A stretch of DNA of 23,958 bases from Chara braunii (GCA_003427395.1 BFEA01000012.1:265201-289158); one strand, 5' to 3'. Positions 1-9,588 are shown, counted from the stretch's first letter. The notes: generated by a model not told the origin, from the letters alone. Translations and numbers: made by a program.

Positions 1-1020
1 CCCCATCACAAGCCAGCAAAACATCCACGAAACAAAGAAAGGTCTGTCACAGCCAAAAAATACACTCCAGACACGCCGCTGGCACTAGAGGCACAGCATG
101 GCCGCCTAGTAACGGGCCCGACCACTGCCACTCGACCTGACCGGAAAAAACCGTAGCAGGAAGCTAGCGAAGTCGTAGTATATATCGTCACAAACAGAAC
201 TGCCCGGTAAAACCGTTGGCAAAGAGAGAGAAGAGGACAACAAACGAGGGGCTGTGACAAACTGTTTCGTCGGAGTTTCACCGACTCATCAGGAGGTTGA
301 ACCCTCAACAGTCTGCAAAATCCCCTCACTGATTGCACTGTAAATGATAATCTACCTTAACCAAAATCAAAGTAGACTATCACTCACCCATATAAAGGGG
401 GAATAAGTATGCGACGATCACTTCTCACAATCATAGTGGGACTCCTAATAGCCATATATATATGTGTGATCGCAGACAATCAAATCCAAGATCCGAACCA
501 TAGAACATACCTTCAACCAACCTCTATACTCATACCCCTCGCTTTCAGCCATGCAAGCCCCAACCTTTGCCCAACCAACCATAATTAAATACTCAGTACC
601 TTTGTTAAATGGCCATTCAATAAAAGTCCGGGTGAAAACCTTAATAAAACAATAAAAATCACCAGGGCTAAAGCTTTTTAGGTTGAGTATTGAGGATGAA
701 TTGGAGTTTAGTCGTAGACCGACGAATCGGCAACCGACCTGTTATCATTAATAATAGAAGGTGGTCCTCATAGGATCAAAGCTGAATCTAGTCCTACTTT
801 CGAATCAAATGTTCAAGAGGACCTGTAACACAAGACAGGCCAATCCCAAGCTAAATCTATGAGTCCAAATCGAGAGTAATTTCCATATCACGCCTTTACC
901 AAGAACCATTCTACTTAACTAATCCCGAGTCTACCTCTAAGTCAATGTCTAATGAAAAGGTAGACTTCCTGACAAAACTTCCTTTATACAGAGTGGATTG
1001 CTAGACCTGCCACCAGTTAA
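1..1020. other. AT-rich stretch, no gene recognised
   Basis: No coding region is recognised here. A 110-codon open frame on the minus strand (6-338) has no familiar motif, is rich in Cys, Ser and Arg, and is probably chance. A TATA-like word (catataaagg, about 390) lies in AT-rich sequence. Similar composition continues into the tandem array to the right, so this may be the edge of an old decayed transposable element, but no terminal repeat or primer-binding site was found. Confidence 0.4.
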
Positions 1021-1610
1021 GAAAATTCCGGCAGCGCTTCCCATAGGAAAAGTGCCTTCGCAGAATTTATAATACCCCAAATATGAAAACAAAAATCAAA
1101 CTTTAATTCTGGAAAGCCAAATTTTGTCTAACTCCCTGAATTAGTAAAAACTTTGGCAGAATCTCATTCTGAAAGGTACATTTCCCAAATTTATACTAAG
1201 CCAGATATGAACTCAGAAACAAGACTTGAGTTCAACTAAGACAAAATTTAACTAACTCCTTAGATTTGTAAGAATTACGGCAGCGCTTCCCGTAGAGAAA
1301 GTGATATTCCAAGATTTATACAAAGCTAAGTTCAGAATCTAAAATGACTTTGACTTCTCAAGGTCCAATTTTGTCTAACTCCCTGAATTAGCAAAAATTT
1401 GGGCAGCACTCCCTTTAGAAAAGGAGGTTAGCCAAAAAGTCGAAAAAATTGGACCCTGAAAAAGACAAAATATGACTACCTCCTTGGTTTTGTAAAAATT
1501 TCGGCAACGCTTCTCGTAGAGAAAGTGGCTTACCAAGATTCATATAAGCCCAAGTATAATAAAAAATCCCAGAAAATACAAAAGTTGACCTAAGTAAAAA
1601 AAACTTAGCT
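1021..1610. repeat. Degenerate ~124-bp tandem array (about five units)
   Basis: A phrase of the form ggcagcgcttccc(g/a)tag-gaaaagtg recurs with the ggcag word at 1030, 1155, 1279, 1402 and 1503, giving steps of 125, 124, 123 and 101 bp. Each unit also carries a ccaa(g/a)atttata word, an (a/g)tccaattttgtctaactccctgaattag-like word and an A-rich spacer in the same order, so this is a true tandem array and not chance A-richness. Units are strongly diverged and the last is shortened. No unit is open as a protein. Such arrays often sit in the untranslated parts of plant LTR elements; that origin is inference here. Confidence 0.75.
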
Positions 1611-1842
1611 AAAAAAATGCAGAAATTGAAACTAACTCTTATGGCTCTAGCACGTGGCGAGCAACTAAAGCAACTACCTATCAACTGAAACTCAAACTAA
1701 GTAGTTATCGCACTCAGTCTCATGCACGCCAAGCCACAAAGGTAAGTACTCTCACCATCCCAAAGTCAATTTATCAAACAATAGTTCATAGTCTCTCAAT
1801 GATTTATCCCTTTATACCCAATTTACATAGGGCATAAAGCTA

Positions 1843-2333
1843 GACCACCCAAACTTATGGAACATGTCGAGCTCAGCCATTCAGTATACACAAACACAAG
1901 GCACAACAACTTTTCTCTTCTTTGAGCATATGACTAGGCCACCCTAATTGCCCTTAACTGTTCAAGTATCCAAGATTTATATAATTATCTGCACTTAGTC
2001 TTTTGAGGTAGCATATAACTGAACCGATCATCTTCAGTTTAAGATTCAGGCTGCCCCTTCGTACCACAAGTTTATCCTCAATTAGTACTCTCTTCAGTTG
2101 GTGATAAGCTATAGTAAGACCACCCAAACTTATGGAACACTGTCTGACTAGCCTGTTCATAGATAAAATAGTAGTAAGGTATAGCCAAGTTATAACCTTC
2201 TGGTTCTAGCGTGTGTGTGGCATTGGACCGATACCACCCAAACTTATGGAACATGTCTTGGTCCTCAGCCTGGTTCATTTTCTCTTAAAACCAAAGCAGG
2301 AAGAGGCTAAGCCACCCAAACTTATGGAACATG
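1843..2333 (+). repeat. Interspersed direct repeats with a conserved 23-bp core
   Basis: The core accacccaaacttatggaa is found four times on the same strand: about 1844-1866, 2119-2139, 2233-2255 and 2311-2333. All copies are near identical, and three of the four continue as catg. The spacers (about 250, 93 and 55 bp) are not conserved in length. A looser shared tail (ctcagcc-tgttcat or a variant) follows most copies, and a weak fifth copy (aggccaccctaattg) lies near 1930. On the minus strand the core reads Met-Phe-His-Lys-Phe-Gly-Trp in three overlapping frames, but no long protein joins the copies. Confidence 0.8.
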
Positions 2334-2339
2334 CTCATA

Positions 2340-3640
2340 CCTCCTCGTTCAGAAACTAAAGAAACTGAAAGAAACCCAAAGTAAACAAAGCGACCAAGCC
2401 ACTCATTCTTTCCCCAGATGCAATCCCACAATCTGCTTTCAGTCAAACAACAAAACTGAAACTGACATTGCACATACATTCCTCTACTTAATCTGGTTTG
2501 TGTCTTGAAAGTCAAACTGAAAAGCCAAAATAGGGATGCACACAGTATACTCAGATAAAGGTTATAATTGGGTTTATAGAGAGGAAGCAATGGTTACCTT
2601 TCAATTCCCTGCCTCCATAACTCCTCCTGAGTTCCAGCAGAGTTCCCGCAATCGGTGGGCTGACTCCCCACAGAGTCTTGTTGCGGTCGTACGGGTTGCA
2701 ATCCCGCCTGCCGCCTTCCTCTTAGAACAGGATTAGACTTAGAGTAAGAAGGGCGGAAATAGAGGTTTGAGACTCTCGAGATACAGGAGGGGGATAGACT
2801 CAACTCACGGGAGAGGGCCTTGATATTTGAACCGTCTGAGGGCCCCGCAATGACAGCCAGAACACACTGCAGCCGCCGATCAAACTGAAGTTAGACCACT
2901 GAAATAACCCCTCTTGACGAACCTCTAAATCGCAGCGGTAATCTCCTCACAAAGCCTGATCTCTCCCTCCAAGTCACTGCGCCCGTAATTCTAACAAAAA
3001 TGCTGCTCTGCAGCCTCAAACAACCACGTTCGAATAAAACGCGCTGCCCCTTTTTGCCTCAGATCAAGTTGCTGCTCCATAGCCCAGAAAAGTTGTGTTC
3101 GTCTAGAATACACCTATACTAAATCAAAAGTGCAGGCAAGAACCCAATGGGAATCCCACAAAAATACCGCACGTGTAGCAACCATGCACGGCCAGATGAT
3201 ATTGCATTAGATTATGGTACCAATCTCTAATTCCGTCGTACTACTATTAATGATGCCCAACACTAGCCCCAAGTCAACGTCGCGGTGTATTCGGCAACAA
3301 CATGCAGCGGTGATACTTTGTAGTCCATAGCGAAACACAATCGCCATTCGTAGCAAAAGCTCGGCCACTCCACAATGCTTGTAATCCCAAGCATATTCAC
3401 TATAGGTAAACTTGCAAGCTCGTGGCTTGCCTCCAACTAGTTATGTCGGCAGGATGGATTGCACATCAACCAGCAACACCTCGAGTGGCAGGCAAGCATT
3501 CAGCCCTGCAACCTTCTTCTTCCTTACTGATTCAAATGGTGGATAAAGCAGCACAGTAGCCCATAGGCAGCAGCCTTTTTCGCCGAATTGGTAGACTCGC
3601 CCTCCCTGTGGTCCGCTTGCTGCAACTCCTCTCGTACGAA
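2340..3640. other. Unassigned stretch, no gene seen
   Basis: About 1.3 kb without a recognisable coding region, RNA gene or clear repeat. The open frames present (2285-2590 minus, 2536-2736 plus, 2594-2803 minus, 3441-3680 minus) overlap one another on both strands and show no domain motif. A short hairpin (gtggg-ctgact-cccac) lies near 2660. Confidence 0.4.
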
Positions 3641-4280
3641 CAGGCTGCGTACTGGTCAACAGACAAGCTTGCCTTCCCACCGCCTCTCCATTATGCAGGA
3701 TGCGCTACCCCATAGCTCGGGGGACGACCGCCACCCCGTACTTCGTTTCCTCGCCTCCTCCGTTATTGAGAAGCGCACCGTACCAACCCGCGGGCAAACC
3801 TCCAGCCGCTCCGACCCACTCCTCCCTCTCTGTTGTTTCTTCCATCTCGTTTTCTTTCTTTATACCGTCCTTGTTCCCTCTACACCGTTCTCGTCCCCTC
3901 TACGTCGGTTGCACACTTTACTTCCCATTCGTGGCAACCCAGGTAAGCTCTCCTACCCTGCTGCTCACCCCGCACCACTTCGATCAATAGAATGAGCTAA
4001 CACCTAATGAACCATTCGCTAGAACGTGGGCAGGTACATGAGTTGTCGTGCGCATGCACGAGGTGAAGAGAGATAGTCTTTCGTTGATAGGAGGAGCAAC
4101 GCACCGGGAAACAGGTAAGTCTCTATCTCTGCTACCCACCTGCAACATTCTCCACAGAAGCGACTGGCAAAAAAAATCGAATGAATCTTCCAATAAAATG
4201 CTGAAGTATTCTCATACTCAAGTTTCCTATGGATGCATCCTACTTTTCCTCTACTATCATATCTGCTTAACTCTCTTCTA
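3641..4280. other. Pyrimidine-rich stretch with splice-donor-like words
   Basis: The plus strand is C/T-rich. It contains donor-like words ccaggtaagct (about 3938) and acaggtaagtc (about 4110), and a third (gaggtaagcg, about 4366) lies just to the right in the tandem array. The plus-strand open frames at 3588-3995 and 3700-3990 are Ser/Pro/Leu-rich and overlap in two frames, so composition is a likelier explanation than coding. No start, domain or matching acceptor set makes a convincing gene. Confidence 0.3.
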
Positions 4281-4830
4281 AAACTAACTCCACGATCGAA
4301 TTCGCCATGTCTAAAAAAGCTGATCTAACATCTTCTCCTACTCAATTGCATCATGGATTGAGTGAGGTAAGCGTTTTCTCATCCTATTTTCTCCCTCCTC
4401 TCCGCCATAGCTCGACGCACTAACTTTCTTACTAACCTCCCAATCTACTAATCTATCACAAAAACTAACTTTACTATCGAATTCGCCTTGGCCTAAAACC
4501 GCAGAATCGGCTCTTACTTAACTGAAATCCGTCACGAAACGGAGACACTACATCGTTTTCGTCTTCGTCATCTCTGCTCCCGCCATTCTTCCGCGCGCCA
4601 TTTCCTCCTACTAACTCTTACTACACTAACTTTCATACTAAACTGAGCCTACCAACTGGTTCGACTCCTCCAAAAACCCCAGTTCTACTTCTCTCCTTGC
4701 TCAAATTCATCAATGATTCGATGCGGCATGCCATTCTATTCCCCCACCATAGCCTTCCTCTGTCTCTACCTCTGAAACCCACTTGGCGCGAAAACGCGTC
4801 CAGATCCTTTTCTCTGTTTCCCTTCGTTCG
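4281..4830. repeat. Degenerate ~180-bp tandem repeat (about three units)
   Basis: Word pairs recur in fixed order. aactaact..ac(g/t)atcgaattcgcc starts near 4282 and again near 4463, and a diverged third version (aactg-ggttcgactcc) starts near 4640. Each is followed by a ctactcaattgcatcatgg-like word (ctcaaattcatcaatgattcg in unit 3) and then by a C/T-rich tail containing ccat-(a/t). The step is about 181 bp. Units are heavily diverged and none encodes a recognisable protein. The ggttcgactcc word resembles a tRNA B box, but it is simply the unit-3 version of the repeated atcgaattcgcc. Confidence 0.6.
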
Positions 4831-5089
4831 CCTTTGCTATTCGCCCCCCTGCCTGCCGCTCCCCCCCTCACGGTCTTAGTGCCCGATACTCGTTATCCCT
4901 CTCCGTAGTCTTAGCGCCCATCCCCACTGCGCTATTTGCTCCGCCCGCTGCTGTCTAACGCTTCCCGACCGGACCCACTGCCCGCTGCTCTTCTCAACCT
5001 GACCGCGCCCGACAGCGGTCTCTCGACGACTCCAGTCGTCTCCCCCTTTTGATCAGGCAGTCGTCGATACAGTCAGTTCTTTTAGTGTA
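4831..5089. other. C-rich stretch with a small hairpin
   Basis: C/T-rich sequence with no coding signal. A short perfect hairpin gacgac-tcca-gtcgtc lies near 5024-5040, and a second copy of cagtcgtcga follows near 5060. Confidence 0.3.
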
Positions 5090-5375
5090 GCGGCCTCCCC
5101 TGCTGCTCATAGGGGGAGGGGACCGAAGGGGAGGCACAGTGACTGGCCCATCGGAGAAGCCCAAACCTGATGCTACCTGCTGGCCCCTGGCCGGTATTGC
5201 CCACCTGCCGTAGCAGGCATCACACCCTCAGGTGGGCGCCGCTCCCAGGTGCTCCTCTCGTTAGGGGCTTAAGCACGGATGTGGTGACTACGGGGTTCCC
5301 CACAATACTAACGAGGGGTAGTCTTTGATGCAGTCACGGGAACAACTTAACATTTCAAGCAATCCCGTGAGTACA
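5090..5375. other. Cluster of nested perfect inverted repeats (structured region)
   Basis: Several stems follow one another in under 300 bp: gcctcccc/ggggaggc (about 5093 and 5128); gcccacctg/caggtgggc (9 bp, about 5198 and 5229) enclosing a competing stem cctgc-cgta-gcagg; ctcgttag/ctaacgag (8 bp, about 5257 and 5309); and tcacggga/tcccgtga (8 bp, about 5333 and 5363). No open frame of note spans the block. It could be an RNA that folds, the structured end of a transposable element, or chance in GC-rich DNA. No match to tRNA, 5S or 7SL RNA was recognised. Confidence 0.45.
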
Positions 5376-6202
5376 ACACACCCCCACACGACATCACCGG
5401 CCCGAACGTAGGTAGTATACATTCAACATTACCGACCCTTTTTCTTCAAGTGCAACCACAAACTCAAGCACTGACTGTGTCCTGTTCTCAACAGCGGCGT
5501 GATAGACAACTTTCGACAGCCTCCGGAATACGAGGACCCGTCAACCGAGGCGAGCGCTCTAGGTACTTGACTGTCGTAACGGTCATTAAATCCGACGCCG
5601 CGTCCAAGCCAAAAGCAGGCCGGAGCATAAAAAATAATGGAAATACCACGCTAAAATGAATTACTTAGGAAATGCCACCACCGATCGGATGTCGCTGATG
5701 GCCAAGCCAAGGGGGATAGCCCCGCTGGGCCCTCAACCCCTCGGTCCTCTCACGCCACTCTGATATTCCCGCGCCGTCGCCGCCCGGTCTCGATCCCTGA
5801 ATTTCCCAGTTAGAAGTCCAATTCCATTAACCAATAGTATTAGACCCAAGGCTGGGTCTAGTATTAATAGGCACCTACTTAAGCGAGTAGCGCACAACGC
5901 GCGGACCTATCAAGATGTTTCGAAGTCGCATCGTTGTCGGTGCCTCCCTCCGCACGTAAGCACAAGCCACAGCTAGGCGTACCAATCAAAGGACAAAAAT
6001 CTTGTTAGTCCTAATTTAATCATAAAATAAACAAAACCAAATCGGCGATCACACCGGCCCTTCAGTCACCAAAAAAATAAAAAACCACGCGCGCCTCAAG
6101 CCTGGACGCCCACACACTCTCTACTCTAGCCAACCATTCGATCAGCGTAAACCACAGACGCAGCCTCGCCTCGTGCGGTATACTCCAACTTTTAAACGAA
6201 AC
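5376..6202. other. Unassigned stretch with one hairpin
   Basis: No gene is recognised. A plus-strand open frame (5450-5659, 69 codons) has no familiar motif. A 12-bp inverted repeat with a 6-nt loop and two mismatches (G:U-compatible in RNA) lies at 5836-5847 and 5854-5865 (agtattagaccc / gggtctagtatt). Confidence 0.35.
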
Positions 6203-6225
6203 TTTTTTTTTTTTTTTTTTTTTTT
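6203..6225 (-). repeat. 23-base T tract (poly-A on the minus strand)
   Basis: An uninterrupted T run on the plus strand, read as poly(A) on the minus strand. It could mark the 3' end of a minus-strand retroposon lying to its right, but no SINE or LINE body, internal promoter or flanking target duplication was recognised, so simple slippage is equally possible. Confidence 0.6.
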
Positions 6226-6930
6226 GACAGAAAAAAGCTCTAGTCTATTCGTGGGGAGCAGCACGTGCTGGGAACCGAGCCCAACGTCCCATATGAACAA
6301 ACATCAGTTTGTAACACCGGGGCCATTATCCGGCTTCGGCTGAGAAAAACCTGAGAATAAAAAATTATAATGCTGATGATACTAATGATGCCAGTGATGA
6401 CACAAAAATGTAGCTACACATGCTGAGTCAGCCATACTGGACTCCCAATCCTGAACAACTCCAAGCCCTCCCTTACTAGGATATGCAACTCTAGAACGTG
6501 ACAAACCTATCCTCCCACTGCCATAGCTGATCTCTCCTCACTACCCAGACTAACCCCACCCCATAGGTTGTCAAGGTAGCCCCTCCTGGTTCACCATTGG
6601 CTTGCTTTCCTCCCTTAGCAAACCCCAACTCTCTCTACAAGGCCTCCCACCACTGCCAATTACAGGTTACAGGGCTATGCCCCAGCTCCGGCCAGCGTTG
6701 TTCTGGCATCGGCAATCCAGGAGCACAGAACAAAGCAACTTCAACAGTTATCAGTCTAGGTTAGACGGTCCCTGAATTCCTATATCCCAAATAAAGATGA
6801 AGACCAGGTGCTGCCAAGATTGTAGAGCAACAGGTGGCTGGTTTTGAAGTATTGAACTGTATTGAAAATATCAGATCTTGTTTTGACGCATCGAGTTTAT
6901 TAGATCGTGAAAAGGATACGCTTCCATTGG
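6226..6930. other. Unassigned stretch, no gene seen
   Basis: About 700 bp with no recognisable coding region, RNA gene or repeat beyond short C/T-rich words. GAT-type triplets begin to appear near 6370. Confidence 0.35.
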
Positions 6931-6931
6931 C

Positions 6932-7062
6932 CAGTCCTACCGTCCTTCCCTATCTCTCCTTCCCCTAGCTTACCCAAGGCCAGGCGGAGCCCAGGCTGAC
7001 AGTCCTACCGTCCTTCCCTTGGCTTGTCCCCTAACTTAGGCCAGGCGGATCTCAGACCTGCT
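6932..7062. repeat. Two-copy 68-bp tandem duplication
   Basis: The phrase cagtcctaccgtccttccct begins at 6932 and again at 7000. Both copies continue through a pyrimidine-rich middle to (a)ggccaggcgga. The middle parts differ by small indels, so the duplication is not recent. An ambiguous base (N) lies shortly downstream at about 7127. Confidence 0.75.
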
Positions 7063-7156
7063 GTGGGTAACTACCGTATGTCTGTACCCTGGGGTCTCAA
7101 AACCCCCCTGCCTACCAAAATTCCAGCNGTAACCTCCGAAGTCCTATCCCTACTAA

Positions 7157-7366
7157 AGCGTCTGCAAAATTCAATGTTCAAAATCCCCAATTAGGAAAAG
7201 GAAACTCGTGAAAAAACAAAATAAAGAAAATTCTCCTCAAGAAGTAGGTAATCAAGAAGTAGGTAATCGGGATATAGGTAATCAAAGTATAGGTAATCTA
7301 GATGCAGGTAATCAGGATATCGCTAATCAGGATGTAAACATTAATGACTATTGGATAATTGGGTAG
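7157..7366 (+). pseudogene. Open frame with seven 15-bp / pentapeptide repeats
   Basis: A plus-strand frame is open from just after a stop at 7154 to the stop at 7364-7366 and has no ATG of its own. A basic stretch (RKRKLVKKQNKENSPQ) leads into seven consecutive 15-bp units at 7241-7345 reading EVGNQ, EVGNR, DIGNQ, SIGNL, DAGNQ, DIANQ, DVNIN. Substitutions keep an acidic first residue (one Ser exception), mostly an aliphatic second residue, and Gly-Asn. This is not the A(D/N)Lxx pattern of the known pentapeptide-repeat family. The frame ends in YWIIG. It may be a fragment of a larger low-complexity protein, or a minisatellite whose unit happens to be divisible by three. Confidence 0.35.
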
Positions 7367-7379
7367 CCGAAAACGGTAC

Positions 7380-8700
7380 CCTGAGACTGAAAGTTTTCAG
7401 ATGATTTTAGTATTGATGATGGTAGTGATGATGATGGAAGTGTTATGGATGACTATTTGAGTGAAGCAAGCCTAAAGATAGTAATGGCGATCAACTTCGC
7501 CTACAGATGAATTACGACTAAAGAAAAATTGTGATGAGGGTGAGCATGCTAATGAAGCTGCCCAAAAGAAATATTAATTGCTGACCTAAAATGAAGATGA
7601 TAATGCTAATGATCATGATACTGCAGATGGTAAAAGTCACTATGGTAATGACTAAACACCCATAGGTATGCAATGATGATGAGGATGTCAACTAATTATC
7701 CATTGTATTGATAACGATTGTCTTACCGCGAGTGATGATGACAAGTAATTTTGATGGCGACTTGCTGATAGTGCATCGTCCGACACACTCGAATTTCATG
7801 GCGTGCCCTAGATCTTCGATATCTCATCATCCGCAGGACCATTTGATCTGAAATTTGGACCACCTCAGCTCCTCGCCATAGACCACCGGTGGTCCAATTT
7901 TCAGCTCAGGTCGCGCACCCAATCGTGCGCAATCGTCGAGCGCGCGCGCACTATTTTCCTTGCTGCGTGCAGTTTTCTAGCGCGCACGGCTCCTCTTCGT
8001 GGCGGTAACCTTGATTGATGATTGTTGAAATGGTGACGATGATGACTGGTGACTATGATTTCAATGATGATGATAATGATGATGATGATAATGATGATGA
8101 TGATGATGATGCTGATCCTAATGATGATGATGATGATGATGATGCTGATCCTAATGATGATGATGATGATGATGATGATGAATACTGTTGACGAGAGTCA
8201 ACTTCCGATGGGAGAGATCACGATGAAAGTAAATGATGATGATGATGATAATGATGACAATGATAACTGATGACTACGATCAAGATGATGAAATTGCTAA
8301 TAACGCGCCCTGTGGTGNTGCACTAATGATGGTGATAATAGGGATGGGCAGCGCCCTAGCACCCTGAAATAGTAAAATATGGATGAGGTGCTTGCACGCT
8401 AGCCAACTTACCTTGTTTCCCATACTAGTAACGCAATATTACTAACAAGCTGCTCGCGACCCCAGTTACCGCCTTAATGATGATGAAGAGCATCACCCTG
8501 ATGATATTGGTGGCGACGGTGAGCAACTCTAATGATGATAATGGAACCCTTACGTTGTTCCTTGGAGTCATGCTCGACAACAGTGATGATGAAGAATGAT
8601 GATGGCAATGACGAACAGCCCTGATGATGATGAGGAAACCCCACCATGTTCCTTTGAGTTACGACCGATCCCTGATGCTGATGAACGAGAACGCTGGTGA
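7380..8700. repeat. GAT/ATG triplet-rich region
   Basis: GAT/ATG triplets are scattered through the block, densest at 8033-8180 and 8230-8265, where runs of four to eight GAT occur. Depending on frame it reads poly-Asp or poly-Met. The plus-strand 8049-8270 frame is almost all Met/Ile and is not a gene. In the Asp frame, pieces such as DDFSIDDGSDDDGSVMDD (about 7400-7455) look like decayed acidic protein, but stops interrupt every 20-40 codons. An N at about 8318 falls in this region. Confidence 0.75.
7844..7908. repeat. 21-bp inverted repeat with inner 14-bp palindrome
   Basis: The left arm 7844-7864 (tgatctgaaatttggaccacc) pairs with the right arm 7888-7908 at 19 of 21 positions. The 23-bp loop overlaps a perfect palindrome, gaccaccggtggtc, at 7881-7894, so ggaccacc occurs once in the left arm and again in the palindrome. 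This could be a foldback element or the joined ends of one. No flanking target duplication was identified. Confidence 0.7.
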
Positions 8701-9112
8701 TGACGGGTAGCTACTTCACTCGCACTTCGGGTCACCCAAGGCTCACTCCGCTGAACTCCACAGGCATCCCCAGAGACGACACCTCACAGGCTCTATGCCA
8801 CGGGCAAAAACGCAGCAGCAATGGAGTATGAACGCGGAACTCCCAGAAAACCCCCGGGAGTCAGTCTATTCTCCCTATCAACTTGTGACACGGTATAGAC
8901 AAGCACCCTCGCTCCCCGCGCGTGCGCAAAACGCTTAACAAGCAGCTGTTGTAAGCTCGACCCCCAGCCCTGCAACACCTCGTCAACCCACCAGCGCCTC
9001 TGTCACGCCATCGCCATGCAGTACTTTGTCCGTATGAACGCGTCAGAGCGAAGCCGGTTCACGCCAGGCTCCCTCCCGCTTCGCCGCCTCACTCCACCGC
9101 CGTGGTCCGCAC
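8701..9112. other. Unassigned GC-rich stretch
   Basis: No gene is recognised. The minus-strand 61-codon frame at 8793-8978 has no familiar motif. The composition shifts from AT-rich GAT repeats to GC-rich sequence at about 8720, consistent with the upstream flank of the possible gene start at 9448. Confidence 0.3.
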
Positions 9113-9146
9113 CGGGGCGCAGCGCTCCCGGTAGCGCTGCGCCCCG
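9113..9146. repeat. Perfect 14-bp hairpin
   Basis: cggggcgcagcgct (9113-9126), loop cccggt, and agcgctgcgccccg (9133-9146) form a perfect, GC-rich inverted repeat. It is not followed by a T run and the organism is eukaryotic, so a bacterial-type terminator is not implied. Confidence 0.85.
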
Positions 9147-9191
9147 TGATAGAAATCCCTTACCCTTGTACGGGTATTCGCATCGACAACG

Positions 9192-9193
<2 letters not shown>

Positions 9194-9234
<41 letters not shown>
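9194..9234. repeat. (CT)n microsatellite
   Basis: About 20 uninterrupted CT units. CT-rich tracts are common in plant 5' untranslated regions, and this one lies about 210 bp upstream of the possible start codon at 9448. Confidence 0.95.
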
Positions 9235-9236
<2 letters not shown>

Positions 9237-9340
9237 GGCAACGCAGAATTCCGCGCACCCTACCAACTTCTGCGTACGCTCGAAATACTACGCGAAGTTC
9301 CGAACTTCGCAAAGTTCTCCTCTAACGGAAGAACACAACA

Positions 9341-9390
9341 GAGAAGAAGAAGAAGAAGAAGAAGAAGAAGAAGAAGAAGAAGAAGAAGAA
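9341..9390. repeat. (GAA)n microsatellite
   Basis: About 16 GAA/AGA units on the plus strand, between the CT tract and the possible start at 9448. In the upstream open frame it would encode poly-Glu, but no initiating context supports translation from there. Confidence 0.95.
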
Positions 9391-9447
9391 ATAGCGAAAG
9401 AGAAGGAAGAAGCCTACCGGAGCTCGACGGTGGGGCGGAGCGAGGCG

Positions 9448-9588
9448 ATGGCGACTCCACAGAAGCCAGAGCGGCCAGGGGGGGCGGTGTTCAACGACGA
9501 CGATTGTGTCGAAGTGACGAAATGCACTTCCACAAAGCGGCAGGATGTGGGAGGTGGCGGGGGGGGGGGGGGGGGGGGGGCAGGGTGA
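9448..9588 (+). CDS. Possible first exon, 46 codons, unknown product
   Basis: An ATG in good eukaryotic context (gaggcgATGGCG) opens a frame that starts MATPQKPERPGGAVFNDDD and continues through a hydrophilic stretch with two Cys into a Gly run encoded by the 22-base G tract. The frame closes just after it. A donor-like word (cagg/gtgaag) lies at about 9581-9590, so the stop may be intronic. CT and GAA tracts upstream fit a plant-type leader. No domain is recognised and no downstream exon could be placed. The longer in-frame extension upstream to 9016 runs through both microsatellites and is unlikely to be translated. It could also be chance open frame in GC-rich DNA. Confidence 0.3.
   Translation: MATPQKPERPGGAVFNDDDCVEVTKCTSTKRQDVGGGGGGGGGGAG
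9559..9580. repeat. 22-base G tract
   Basis: An uninterrupted G run on the plus strand inside the possible exon at 9448. Such runs form quadruplexes, slip during replication and are prone to length errors in sequencing, so the reading frame beyond it is unreliable. Confidence 0.95.

Noticed and set aside
6-338. 110-codon minus-strand frame at the left edge
   Set aside because: No domain, unusual Cys/Arg/Ser composition, no splice or start context; kept only as a remark in the region entry.
1843-2333. Short identical repeats suggesting a CRISPR array
   Set aside because: Spacers range from about 55 to 250 bp, no cas genes are present, and all context is eukaryotic.
4640-4670. tRNA B-box-like ggttcgactcc
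   Set aside because: No A box or cloverleaf around it; it is the unit-3 variant of the ~180-bp repeat.
6203-6225. SINE or LINE tail at the T tract
   Set aside because: No internal promoter boxes, reverse transcriptase motif or flanking target duplication could be seen, so only a homopolymer is reported.
8049-8270. 73-codon open frame almost entirely Met/Ile
   Set aside because: It is a GAT/ATG microsatellite read in one frame; the other frames give poly-Asp and poly-stop-rich readings, and no normal protein composition is present.
9113-9146. GC-rich hairpin as a bacterial-type terminator
   Set aside because: No T run follows and the genome is eukaryotic.
9016-9447. Upstream part of the 190-codon frame containing (SL)n and poly-Glu
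   Set aside because: The frame is open only because CT and GAA repeats contain no stops; the first convincing initiation context is at 9448.
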